From Verpa conica (lineage: Eukaryota > Ascomycota > Pezizomycetes > Pezizales > Morchellaceae), in contig JAUFSD010000013.1 of assembly GCA_033030425.1 (NCBI GenBank), positions 620,001 to 684,000 of the forward strand: a DNA stretch of 64,000 nucleotides, written 5' to 3'. The notes under the pieces were generated by a model that saw only the letters and a program-made list of their open reading frames with translations, did not search any database and was not told the DNA's origin. The stretch's first letter is position 1. The number at the start of each line of letters is the position of its first letter. Below are positions 1-10,421 of this stretch, in pieces. Position numbers and translations under genes: made by a program.

Positions 1-462
1 CTCTAGTAATACCTTGCATGGACCCGTTTTCCCAGCTGATTGGACCTGCGTCCCTGGGCCACCAGCTTGCGTACCAACCCCATCCCCATCCGGCACAACT
101 CTGATCACCTCGCGCCCTCTCTGCACCTCCCCCCTCTCGATCATTTCAAGACGATCAATCTGCTCAATTTTTGATATCCCCACATCCTCAATCCCAACGA
201 CCTGCGCTATTATCGGTCCGGGAAGAGTAACGGACTGCGCATCAGTCTCGTGGATATCTGGCGGGAAACATAAATTTGCGTGCGGTTGGAGTGACTCGGT
301 GATGTCGGATGCGAGAATGCGGAATTTAAGGGATGCGAGTAGAGCTGGGCCAGTTGGGAGCTGTCGCTGGGAGGAGAGTGTGTTAGAAAGCCATGTGGGA
401 CGGATGTGGAGATTGAGGGTGGTTGCGAAGTGGGAGAGGAGGGTGTCGATTGGGGGAGGCAT
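1..462 (-). CDS. RMI1: RecQ-mediated genome instability protein 1 (RMI1), 5' part, truncated by window edge
   Basis: The minus strand is open from an ATG at 462-460 through the left edge (154 codons, no stop). The translation begins MPPPIDTLLSHFATTLNL, then has the helical N-terminus of the RMI1_N family (W at about residue 24, LPTGPALLASLKFRILASDI) and runs into an OB-fold with GPIIAQVVGIEDVGISK and, at the edge, GPCKVLLE. In the family this OB-fold binds Top3 and stabilises the RecQ helicase (Sgs1/Rqh1/BLM)-Top3-Rmi1 complex, which dissolves double Holliday junctions in the nucleus. The first ATG is taken as the start because the usual family N-terminus follows at once. No intron is needed in the visible part. 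Family assignment rests on motif recognition, not a search; the C-terminus lies outside the window. Confidence 0.8.
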   Translation of the reverse strand, partial: MPPPIDTLLSHFATTLNLHIRPTWLSNTLSSQRQLPTGPALLASLKFRILASDITESLQPHANLCFPPDIHETDAQSVTLPGPIIAQVVGIEDVGISKIEQIDRLEMIERGEVQRGREVIRVVPDGDGVGTQAGGPGTQVQSAGKTGPCKVLLE

Positions 463-857
463 CGCTGGTGCTGGGGGAACAGGGGGGAGGTTATCAGATT
501 AAAGGTTGGCTAGCAGAGCCGCATCTAGTGACGTCAAGCAAGTACAAAGTGAGACAGGTGGATATTTAAAATACTAGATTCCCATAGAGACGAGTTTAAT
601 TCCAACAATATAGCAGAGACAGTACGTTTAGAATTAGATGCTTTAATTATAGGTCAGAACCTTCTCTTAGATATACTCTATATGGTGCTAAGTTTAAGTA
701 TTAGCTGACAAAGCACTTATAGTAGAAGCCCTCTACAAGTATATGCCCAGGACCAAGATTCAATATTCTTATAACCCAATAAAGCTACCCTTTCTCCGCG
801 GGGGGAGGGGGAGGCAAAATCCCATGGCTAAGCTCAGTCTTCTACTCATATCTAAAG

Positions 858-1252
858 TATGGAAGCGTAAATCGTTAAACTTATTTTACCGCCGGTGGTA
901 AATTAAATACAAAAACGCTAGATTCAAGCGCCTGTATGTATGTGTATGTGCTATTTTAATTGAATCCAGAATTCTACACTTGAATCAAAATAAATGTATG
1001 GAGTGGTGTATGTGTCAAAACCTATTTTATCACCGGTGGTACCAGAGTTATGGAAGCACAAATCGGTCAAAACTTATTTTACCACCGGTGGTAAATTCAG
1101 GTTCAGCAATGCTGACCTCAGTGCAAACTGAACGTACAGTTGCTGACCTCCAGCGGTTTTAAACTTTGATTTACCACCGGCGGTAAAATATGTTTTGACC
1201 AATTTGGGCTTTCATAGTTTTATACTTTAGTTTAATTCCCACCGGTGGTAAA
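858..1252. repeat. Cluster of five ACCACCGGTGGT-type palindromes in direct and inverted repeat units
   Basis: The 18-bp palindrome TTTACCACCGGTGGTAAA or a close variant occurs at 885-902, 1026-1043, 1078-1095, 1170-1187 and 1235-1252. Each copy sits next to part of a longer unit (TATGGAAGC, AAATCGGTCAAAACTTATTT and the palindrome). The units at 858-902 and 1050-1095 are direct copies, and the stretch 1170-1225 read on the minus strand is an inverted copy. This looks like nested or rearranged copies of a short repetitive element, for example a MITE whose ends carry the palindrome. I see no coding capacity and cannot name a family. Confidence 0.7.
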
Positions 1253-1324
1253 TTCAAGTATAAAAATCCGGATTCTAGCACCTTGTACTTGAATCAGGGA
1301 TGAACCTGCCCAGACAGAAGATGC

Positions 1325-1390
1325 TTAGGCCACCTATGCATTAATCAGTGGAAAAGCAACTCACTCCTCATGATGTGTTTGGTGGCCTAA
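1325..1390. repeat. Short inverted repeat with perfect 10-bp arms
   Basis: TTAGGCCACC at 1325-1334 is matched by its exact reverse complement GGTGGCCTAA at 1381-1390, with 46 nt between the arms. It could be a tiny MITE-like relic or a hairpin. No flanking duplication is evident. Confidence 0.4.
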
Positions 1391-1973
1391 TGGGTTTGTT
1401 GGTGCCGATTCGAAGTGCCAGGTCTAAGTGACGAATCGCGGGATAAGCTGTGGCTTTAATTCCTGAGACATTGCACAGATATTATGCAACTAGGTGCTCT
1501 TAACGGTACCAGCGCCGGTATCATACCCTCAGGTGCTTAGACAAAAGAGGTCACTTGGCAGGAGCGTATTTATGTCAGGTTATAGGGGAAGCATCTCCAC
1601 CACCCCCACAACACCTCACAGCATCAAGCAGAAGGAGAAGGAGAAGGAGAAGCAGGTGAGTAAATATTAAATCTTATCGGTGGCAGTGCTAATAATTCTG
1701 TTTGAACTATAGACTACTATACTCTTGGAACTATCCTACTAAGCATAAGAACGTGTGACAGACCGGGCTCTGTTTTTAGGTATGTAACAAGGAGTAGCTC
1801 GTCTTTCTCAACGTTCAACCCTGACATTAGGCTATAGCTATAGGAAAACCCGTCTCTAGTACTAGTACAAGAATATTGCATTCAAATTCCAAGGTAAGTG
1901 ACCTAGTGGCAATATTCTCCTTATTAGACAGCAGAGCTCATAACTAAACGTTAGAAGTCATCACCTATACAAG

Positions 1974-3899
1974 ATGTCACATATCCTCGGTCTCTCAAAT
2001 GAGCTTCTCATTCTCATTGGTGAAAACCTCGATAGGGGGGAGCTCAGCGCTCTCGCCCAGGCCAACAGGCATTTCCACGCCCTCTTCACCCCAATTCTCA
2101 ACCGCCGTGCTCTCCATCCTAGTCATAGAACGACTGCATTTTACTGGGCCTGCGCCACTGGGAACAGTCAACTTGTTAGTCTCTTAGTCTCTGAGGGGGC
2201 AAATTTCCATGTCAGGAGAGGCAACCGTCGCCGAGAGCTTTTCAGGCTTCCTCACCATACACCGAGCCAAAACAGCGTAATATGCGGTATTGCATTAGAC
2301 GCAGGGGCCACTATCGTCGTTCAGGACAACTACGAAAAATGCACACCTCTTCATCTCGCATCGAGAAATGGCCAAAATTTCACGCTTCAGTCATTACTAG
2401 AGATAGGTGGAGCTACCATGATTGAGTGCAAAGATATCCGTGGCTGGACCGTGCTTAGTCAAGCGGTATACGAAGGCAACGAAATGGCAACTCGGCTTCT
2501 ACTCAGCAATGGAGCCCTTCCTAATACAAAGTGCAAAACGGGATGTACACCACTTCACTATGCGGCATCCAGCGGGAATAGAATCATAACTGAGCTCCTC
2601 CTCGATTCAGGCGCAGACCTGACCATCTGGAACAACAGCAGGAAAACACCGGTTGAAGTCGTGTCTATGGGGAATATATCAGTGAGAAACTTACTGCTCC
2701 GGAGGACTGGCAGGAACTTTAGGACATACACTGGAGAGACGGCACTTCATTTTGCTGTAGAGCACGAGAACGCCGAAACCGCCGAGATTGTTGAATTACT
2801 TCTCAGGAGGGGAGTACTTATCAATGCGCAAGAATCAAGTAGTTGGACGGCGCTATTCGTAGCTATAGAGGCTCTAAACTATAGCTTGTGCGAGCTATTG
2901 CTGGAGAATGGAGCAGACCCTAATATTCAAGATGTCGATGGTTGGACACCGCTGCAATTTGCAACCTCTTTGAACGATCAACAGACTATCAAAATGTTGC
3001 TGGAATATGGAGCCGATGCCAACATCCGGAATCATGAGGGTGAGACGGCGATTGATCTGGCAGATATCAATGGAATGTGTCTACCATTTGTGCACATGCT
3101 AGAGGGGACTGGGCCTAATTTTCGAACACTCCGTTCCGGAAGAACTACGCTTCACCTAGCAGCGAGGATTTCAGACATCGATACTGTAAGAAGGTTGTTG
3201 GACGAGGGTGCCAATATCAATGAAACAGACAACAAAGGACAAAACGCTCTACACAACGTGATAGACAATACTTATCCAGAATTCGCCGAGCTCCACGAGG
3301 TTATCAGGCTCCTAGTTGAAAGAGGCATTGATACTAGTGCTCGAGACCTCAATGGGAATACGCCGTTTGACATAGCAGATGAGTACCGCATGGAGAGTAA
3401 AGTGTTAGCTCTAAACCCAACCCTCGAAGAGTTCGATGTAAATTTCCAGGCACGTGCAAGCAGAAGAACTCTTCTTCATTTCGCAGCATTGCTGGGGAAC
3501 TTGGCGGTGGCGGAGGATCTCCTTGAGCTGGGTGCAGAAGTTAACGCTCTTGATGCAACTGGCTTAACGCCCCTCCATCTAGCAGTGGGAAACCATAGGA
3601 GGAGGATGATAAGCCTACTACTCGACTATGGGGCCGACACAACCATTCGCGATATAAACGGAGAGACGCCAATCTTTCGAGCATTAAAGGCAGAAAGTAT
3701 GTACGAGTCTCGCAGAAGAACAAGCGCAGCGATGATCCGGCAGCTGATTGTCGGAATCAATGTCAACGTCCCAAACTATTGGGGGTCTACACTGCTTCAA
3801 ATAGCGACAGAGAAAACGCACAGAATAGCGATAGGGATATTGCGAGAGCATGGGGCTAGTGGTATTGTAGGAGGTTATGCAGGGAGGATAATCTCTTAA
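1974..3899 (+). CDS. F-box-like / ankyrin-repeat protein, single exon
   Basis: This uninterrupted 641-codon ORF begins MSHILGLSNELLILIGENL. Residues about 4-45 look like an F-box (ILGLSNELLILIGE ... ALAQANRHFHALFTPIL), which in known proteins binds Skp1 of SCF ubiquitin ligases. From about residue 50 to the end there are roughly 15 ankyrin-type units, several clear (CTPLHLASRNGQN, CTPLHYAASSGNR, WTPLQFATSLNDQ, LTPLHLAVGNHRRR) and several decayed. Ankyrin arrays bind proteins, so a plausible role is a substrate adaptor for ubiquitination. The target is unknown. Such single-exon F-box/ANK genes form large lineage-specific families in fungi. The start is the only ATG in frame before the F-box. 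The gene stands alone between repeat-rich stretches, as is common for fast-evolving accessory genes. Confidence 0.85.
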   Translation: MSHILGLSNELLILIGENLDRGELSALAQANRHFHALFTPILNRRALHPSHRTTAFYWACATGNSQLVSLLVSEGANFHVRRGNRRRELFRLPHHTPSQNSVICGIALDAGATIVVQDNYEKCTPLHLASRNGQNFTLQSLLEIGGATMIECKDIRGWTVLSQAVYEGNEMATRLLLSNGALPNTKCKTGCTPLHYAASSGNRIITELLLDSGADLTIWNNSRKTPVEVVSMGNISVRNLLLRRTGRNFRTYTGETALHFAVEHENAETAEIVELLLRRGVLINAQESSSWTALFVAIEALNYSLCELLLENGADPNIQDVDGWTPLQFATSLNDQQTIKMLLEYGADANIRNHEGETAIDLADINGMCLPFVHMLEGTGPNFRTLRSGRTTLHLAARISDIDTVRRLLDEGANINETDNKGQNALHNVIDNTYPEFAELHEVIRLLVERGIDTSARDLNGNTPFDIADEYRMESKVLALNPTLEEFDVNFQARASRRTLLHFAALLGNLAVAEDLLELGAEVNALDATGLTPLHLAVGNHRRRMISLLLDYGADTTIRDINGETPIFRALKAESMYESRRRTSAAMIRQLIVGINVNVPNYWGSTLLQIATEKTHRIAIGILREHGASGIVGGYAGRIIS

Positions 3900-5610
3900 A
3901 CTTCGGCTTATTAGTAGAAACCGTCGAATAACATACGGATATGTATTAGAAATAGTAGGATGGGAGGATACACCAATGAGGCAGCAATCTAGGAAGAGAT
4001 AGTTAGTTTGAAAACTTAAAGTGTAGGGAGGTAGTATATGGAGGATTATCTTATAAGTTCTAATTTTAATAACTATAGTTTTCTCGCCTTTAAACATATG
4101 TTGGTCTAGAAAATCTGTACAACTATGTCCTTTAATTCTATTTTTTTTCCTATTTACTATACTACTCTAATTTCTATACGAGTTTCTTCCATATATTTTT
4201 ATTAAGCCATGGACCCATAATCAGCCGGTACTGATAGAACGACTGAAAGTCTAACAATATCGTGTACTGAGGGAAGGAGTATTCTAGATCTATAGGATTT
4301 AAAGGGCCCTATAAGTATTATTATAATTAATGTTATAATTAAAGCATCATAGTATCGGAAGGTAGAAGCTTTTTATGTAAGCCTACTTATAGTCGCACCG
4401 GAGTTAGGGAAAGGCTGAAAGATGGCTACCTACTCGTGTCAGGGCTAAAGTATTGGGACAGGCCAGGCTGTCACGGATCTGAGCGGCCACTGTTTTTTGC
4501 TGTGTTTGGTTGCGTCACGGGCCTGTGCAATTGTTATATTTCCCTTTTCAGTGCGTCCCAATACTTTAGCCCTGTCACGAGTACATAAGTTGCGTTTAGG
4601 TCCTATTGATTCTAGGCTAGCAGTAATATATTGCAGTAATATCATACCAAATATTCCGGGAGAAGTTATTTCAGCCGCCACATTCATACGAGTGATATGC
4701 CATGACGGGAGCGCTCATCATCGAACCACCTTTGTTCTCTTAGTTCAAACTCTCAGCCTAACACAGCAGCTTTACAGTCTTGGTAGCTAGTAGGTAAACC
4801 AAGAGACGATCAATACTGGATAAAGACAAACAAAAGGAGTCGACTACTATGATTAGTTAAACCTTTACCATAGCCCAAAACGAAATAACAGTCAAACTTG
4901 GCATCTATACATAAAGGTAGCAGTCATGAGCCCTCACTCGGTATCTCCATAAAGTAACAATTCCGTAATCTTAGATGTAGCTAATAGTTACCTGTAACTC
5001 AAGATACTTTCTAAGGTCCTTCGAGCTACAAGTGCGGTCACTACAGATATAAGTATAGTATTTGGAAGCCTCGGCCCCAACGGCGCAGCCGCAGCTTCAG
5101 GATGCAGTATGCTGACCGAGACCTCGCCACCAGAGCCGCCACTTATAGGTGGTGAAAACTTGTGTTGTCTGTCAAGAAGTATTTACACTGGACGCCAAAG
5201 CTTATGGCTGTCTTAAAATGCCATTTCTCTTTCAAGCTGAGCCCAGCTTCACTCCTCTAGAGCTGTCCAGAGGTGGCGTGTGCGACACGACATCAAGATC
5301 ATCGCGATATGATAAGGTACCGTGATGATTCTAACTCTGCTAAGGGCAGCGTGTCTCAGCGCCACCATCAGGCTAAGCTGCTCCTGGAGTCTCACGCGCT
5401 TGGCAAAGCAAACATCAACGTCGTCCCCCCCCCCCGATTGACGGCATTCCCCACAATTACTCCTCTTCAGCCTGTCGCGTTTTCTCGTCCCATAGTCAAC
5501 CACCCCCACCCGTGTTTCTCCTAATCATCCACAATAACCTTCTCAAGCGGTCCATTACAAACAAAATCTAGCTTGTCGCCCCTCTTCCATCCTCTCTCTC
5601 TCCCGGTACA
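3900..5610. other. Intergenic, AT-rich, contains a MITE
   Basis: Apart from the 153-bp inverted-repeat element at 4431-4583, I see no gene. A pyrimidine-rich stretch with a run of Cs near 5427 leads into NGG1 and probably belongs to its promoter and 5' leader. Confidence 0.55.
4431..4583. mobile_element. 153-bp MITE with TA ends and about 27-bp terminal inverted repeats
   Basis: The left arm (4433-4459) and the right arm (4555-4581) are reverse complements of each other with one mismatch over 27 bases (core AGGGCTAAAGTATTGGGAC). A TA dinucleotide sits directly outside each arm (4431-4432 and 4582-4583), as expected for the TA target duplication of Tc1/mariner-type elements. The interior of about 95 bp is non-coding, so this is a non-autonomous miniature element that would depend on a transposase encoded elsewhere. 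The superfamily is inferred from the TA ends only. Confidence 0.8.
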
Positions 5611-7606
5611 ATGTCCGGGAAAGGCGGGAAAGGCAAAGGCAAGACTCGCGGCGGCGGTCCTGGAGGAGCTAGCTCCCAGCGTCGCTCAAGAAGCAGAAAC
5701 ACTACACCCGCATCTACAAGTGCATTCTCGGAAAATACTCACCTCTCCTCGGAAGCGTTGTCGAATCTGCGCGTCAACTACGACGACGTGCTCGAGAAAT
5801 ACGTCAACAACTCGTCCTCAGACTCATCCTCAATACCAACCTCTACAAATCTCTCGTCGCTACGCTCTGACTTGTTGAACCTGAACTCGAATGCGGAGGG
5901 GAGGAGCAAGGTGTGCGACGGAGCGCTTCGAGAACTGTCAAGTAAGATTGAACAGAAAAAAGTTGAAGAAAAGGACCGACAGGAGAAAATGGAGTTGGAA
6001 CAGGAACGGAAAAGGAAGGCTGCCGAAGACGAGGAGGAGCGGGAGAAGAAGGCAGAGCGGGATAAGGTCAAAGAGGATAAGGATCGAAAGAGGAAGGAAA
6101 AGAAGTCTGGAGATGGAAAAAGACCTCTGGCTGTTGGTGCACATCAGCCGACTGATCAGGGTCCGTCAGATATTAAAGGTCAGTCCAATTATAGGGGCTG
6201 ATACGTGTTAAGCTAGTTTTTGAGAATGATGATATACTTGTGACATCTGCTAACTTACATGATATCTTTCAAGGTGAAAAGAAGAAGAGACACAAAGGCG
6301 AAACCCCACCTTCTCGTACAAGCACATCTCCCTCAAAATCCCGTACCTCGGACGCCGAGCACCAGCCCGTTCCCGCTCCCCCATACACTGTGATGGAAAC
6401 ATTAGAAGATGACCATACAATCTACGAAATCCCCCCATCAACCGATGGCTGGACCTACGCAGACAAAGCCAAAGCCTTTTCAGTGACCCGCTTTCCAACC
6501 GTAGACCTAACCGAGCTCGGCCCTGGCGACCCTCCTGATGAGGACTTCTCTAAAGCAAAACCCTCGAATCAGGTCGCTATGAACACATTCAATACTTATA
6601 TCGACCCTTACTTCCGTCCCTTCTCAGAAGAGGACCTTGGCTTCCTCAGAGAAAGAGGTGATAGAGCAACACCATATATTATGCCTACATTAGGCCAACA
6701 CTACACTGAGGTCTGGGCTGCTGAAGATGGAAACTTTGCGTCTCCTGCACCAGCAAGCAACAAAAACCCTAATATGCCTAAAGGCAGCTCTGACTCTTTA
6801 ACCGATGATGTCCTCGAAAAAGAGGATGTCTCCTGCGGACCTTTGTTATCTCGAATAATGGCCGCCATGATACCTGAAGATGGCCCACTCGACTCTATTC
6901 CTGAGCCACCAGAATCACAAGCAAATGACTCAACTCCTGCTATACCCTCTGCAACAACCATGCCAGAATCTACACAAGCTGGATGGAAAGTTCCTGTAGG
7001 GAAATCAGACTACCATACACTCGAGGAACGACTTCAGAAAGAGATGCAGTATATAGGCCTACTGGGAGCAAACAGTGAACCTGATTGGAAGGCCAGGGAG
7101 GATGATGATGTTAGTGCAAAACTAAGAGAGTTGCAAAAGCAGCTTAGGGATCAAAGTATTATCAATGGAGCAAGGAAAGCTAGGATTGCGGAGAACTTGA
7201 AGGAACAACTAGCACATCAAGAATATGCGACTATTTTGGATGACTTGGATAAACAGGTTTGTCCTCTTATTTCCCCAACCATCTATACTTTTATCATTCT
7301 GCCGTTATCATTAGTACCAAATCTAACCCAATGGAACTACAGGTTGAACAAGCCTACTCGAAACGCACGCGTAATATGAAGGCTACCAAGAAGAAGAAGA
7401 CAGCACCGAATGGTGTCGGTGTCGCACAGGCACGCATCGGGATCGGCGAGGCGGCACGAACACTTATGGAGAGGAGGAGGAAATGGATGTCCTCAATTGG
7501 TCCTGTGTTTGATGAGAATATCACCAGGCTCCCTACGGAATCTATATTCGAGTCGATGGATGAGTTGATTGAGAATGAGAAGGAGGGAGCTGTTGAGGAA
7601 GAGTAA
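5611..7606 (+). CDS. NGG1: Ada3/Ngg1, subunit of SAGA/ADA histone acetyltransferase complexes
   Basis: Three exons join in phase: 5611-6178, 6274-7256 and 7343-7606, giving 604 aa; both introns are GT-AG. Exon 1 starts MSGKGGKGKGKTRGG, contains helices at about residues 45-70 and then a long charged coiled coil (EQKKVEEKDRQEKMELEQER). Near residue 296 comes the most diagnostic part, YIDPYFRPFSEEDLGFLRER followed by an HYTEVWAAEDG block. The C-terminus (RTLMERRRKWMSSIGPVF ... PTESIF) is the conserved Ada3 end. Ada3 links the Gcn5-Ada2 catalytic module to SAGA and widens histone H3 acetylation in the nucleus. The ATG was chosen because it opens the basic N-terminus just after a pyrimidine-rich leader; an upstream start cannot be excluded. 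The length is typical for fungal Ada3. Confidence 0.9.
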
Positions 7607-10421
7607 ATAAAAGGTTGGGGGTTTGAGCTGAACACGATAAGGTATACTGTGCTGTTGCGCGTGTACTTCGGTAAACATGCTGCTGGTTCTTAATGATAAA
7701 TGTGGATGTAAAAAGGGGCAGTCACTCATCCAGTCTGGCTAGCTGGTTGGTTGGCTTTAATTAAGCTTGTGATATCTTTTTTTTTTTCTTGGGGGTTTAT
7801 TATTTTTCTTTTCAGTTGGATGGCTTGGGATAGGAGTATCGGGATCGGATTCTTATCGGATTGGTGGTTATTGGTGTATTTTAATTGATGAAGTTTTAGA
7901 AAAACGGGTGTTACTATAGGGTGATACCAGAGGTTACGTTTCCTATTTTGGAAAACTATGTGTTGCTATTGTGGGGTGATACCAAGAATTACATTTTTGT
8001 CTTTTTAATGTCTTTTTCTATTGGCTATAAAAAGTGGGGAGATCTATAGACGAGGGAGTATTTAGTTTTGCATGTGATTGTGATACAATCATAAAGAATC
8101 ACTCGTGTATTTTGTGGCAGCTGTATTTATGAATAAATCATATATGGAGCCCTGAGGCTAAGGTATTTGGACCCACACCCAAAAATAAAATATCTCTCCA
8201 GAATTTTACTCGTCATCAATTCTCTTAAAATCATGGTCCCCTTCATCTTTCAGTGGCCACGCCACGATTATATGTAATCTTGTCTTAAGTTCTCGGGCAG
8301 CTGCGTATGCAAGACCATCAACCTAAATAATCAAGCTTTTCTATATAAAATATAGGCTATAAGAATTTATAGCCCTGTAATGATATAGCAAGGGCTAAGG
8401 TAATTTAGATATATGCTAAGGGTTCCGGTAAGTATTATGGTGATTACACTATAGGCCATGGTATGTACTAAGAATACTTTTATTCTCTCACCGAGATATA
8501 TTTTAGATTGACCCATATATAAATCTTTAGGCGCATGTAGGTAACTGGTACATGAGGGTAGCTTTCTTACGGCGCAGATAAGGGGTCATATGCATCAACC
8601 ATAAAATATCACTCACCTCGTGGCAGGGCATCAACTAAAGAATGAACGAATTAATTATAGATACATAGAGAACTCCCTACGACATTCGGAGAATAAGATA
8701 GTCCTATATAAACCCAGAGCTAAATCTATGGGATATATAGATATATTATTTCACGTCACACACGGGTAGGTATATAAAGCTTATTACACCACAGAAAATC
8801 TCTGGGGGTGATCCCGCCCCCACCCCCCTGCTCTAAGTCTCTGAGCCTCTGACTTCATGCTTCATATATGCACCCCCTTATTTTAAAAATTCAAAGCCAT
8901 TCAATAAATTACCCCCCCCCCCCCACTTATCCCCCTTCCACTCTTCCCCGGGATATCTCGCAAACACAATATTTCTCCAATTGGTCATATTGCGTGCTAC
9001 GTTTCGCAGAGTCCGGGGTGACTGTCGGAGCTGTTCCGAATCACTATTTTGTTGCCCCTCCCCGCGCATCCCAGAGGAAACCCCGCATTATAATGAGGCG
9101 ATAACTCATAGTCTGACGGATGTGGAGGTTACTACCACAGAATGAAACTAATCGGCTTTGTTTACGGGATGTGTAAGTACTGGGATATGAGGTGACCGTT
9201 TTTGATAAGAGTAAGCCCCCTTAACGCAAGGGATCAAGGTATTTCTCAGGCTGTGTTTTAGTAATACTAGATTGGGATAAGATAGCAGAGAGTATTATTA
9301 TTATTATTTTAAAAAAGGACTTTAGATGATTCGAACAACTAGCAGAAAGGTATCGACCGTCAGCCATAGCACTTGAATTTTAGATTGTATGAGCAGGGGT
9401 TCTCTTTCGAAACGGAATAGTATGAGCACTACCCCACAGATATATTATATTAGGATCCTTTTGGGGGGGAAAGGTTATCCTAGCCAAATACAAATGGAGA
9501 TTAAAGGCTCTGTTTTCAGGGCATCCCCTTATTATCCCGTTCTTGCATTTATTGAGGACTTCTGTACGTAAAAAAAGACTTTAAAAAGCGCGAAACATCC
9601 CCCCACCTTGGTTTCTCTGGGATGTCGTGCGAGCCTCTGAGAAGGGGGAGTATCCTTATACCGCTTATTACCATTGTTAAGAATTTTAGAAGGATCTAGA
9701 AATATATTCTTCGTCAGTTTTATCCCATAAGATGTTAAAAAATGCTACCCCCCCCCAAAAAAAGTGGCGGTGGCTCAACACAAAATAGCAGTTTTGTCAA
9801 CTACAAATAGCTAATGGAGAATATTGAAATGTTGGCCCCTCACTGGGGGGGGGGGGGGGGCAGCTCTACCAGCTTATGGGATAGAAACTCTTGTTATTCG
9901 TAGGTATCAAAATCCTACAGGCCCTTCATACCTACCCAAAAACCTAGCAGGCCCTCTATGGAGGTAAAGCCACTTGAAGCCAGTGATATTTCTCTGGTGA
10001 CTTCTAACAATCCACCTTCTCCATGAGAAATTTAGAGTTCTAATCTCTGTATGATTGGTAGCTCTATTTTTTGTATAACCAATTCTCTTCTACCTAAATC
10101 TTTGCTTACATAAATATACTCTAAATCATATACAAGTATACAACTCGCCAACGATCAGTGTCAGACTCTCCACTTCTCTATGAATCTTGCCCCGCTAGAT
10201 TCCCCCCTGAGCAGAGCTTCTCCGAATCATATTCCACAAACATTCCTCTCGCCATGAAGCTAGTACTAATAGTCGTTGGTGATCCTAGATGTTGTCCGAA
10301 ATGTGCAGCGGCGTATTTCATAGCATGGTATCTGGAATTTTTATACACCTTTGACGCATTGACTACACTTGGTACTTTTTAGACAGTGGTCAAAGAACAC
10401 AAATAGATTTTAGTATTCTAG
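7607..10421. other. Long gene-poor AT-rich stretch
   Basis: No supported gene. Present are an imperfect tandem duplication near 7905-8010 (two copies about 53 bp apart around GGTGATACCA), several homopolymers (T near 7772, C near 8912, G near 9846), and a sequence at about 8160-8180 that resembles the inner end of the 4431-4583 MITE (GGCTAAGGTATTTGGAC) but has no partner arm that I could find. It may be decayed transposon DNA. Confidence 0.5.

Larger units (their letters stand above)
463..1973. other. Intergenic, repeat-bearing, between RMI1 and the F-box/ankyrin gene
   Basis: This AT-rich divergent intergenic region contains no ORF that I can support. It holds the palindromic repeat cluster and a short inverted repeat (listed separately), a GAAGGA-type purine tract at about 1630-1652, and the presumed promoters of both flanking genes. 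Confidence 0.6.

Noticed and set aside
8152..8190. Possible second copy of the MITE end
   Set aside because: Only about 15 bases match and no opposite arm was found nearby, so it is not listed as an element.
9300..9350. TTCGAATC, possible tRNA T-loop on the minus strand
   Set aside because: No acceptor stem, anticodon arm or D arm can be drawn around it. I found no convincing tRNA or 5S rRNA anywhere in the window, although an exhaustive scan was not possible by eye.
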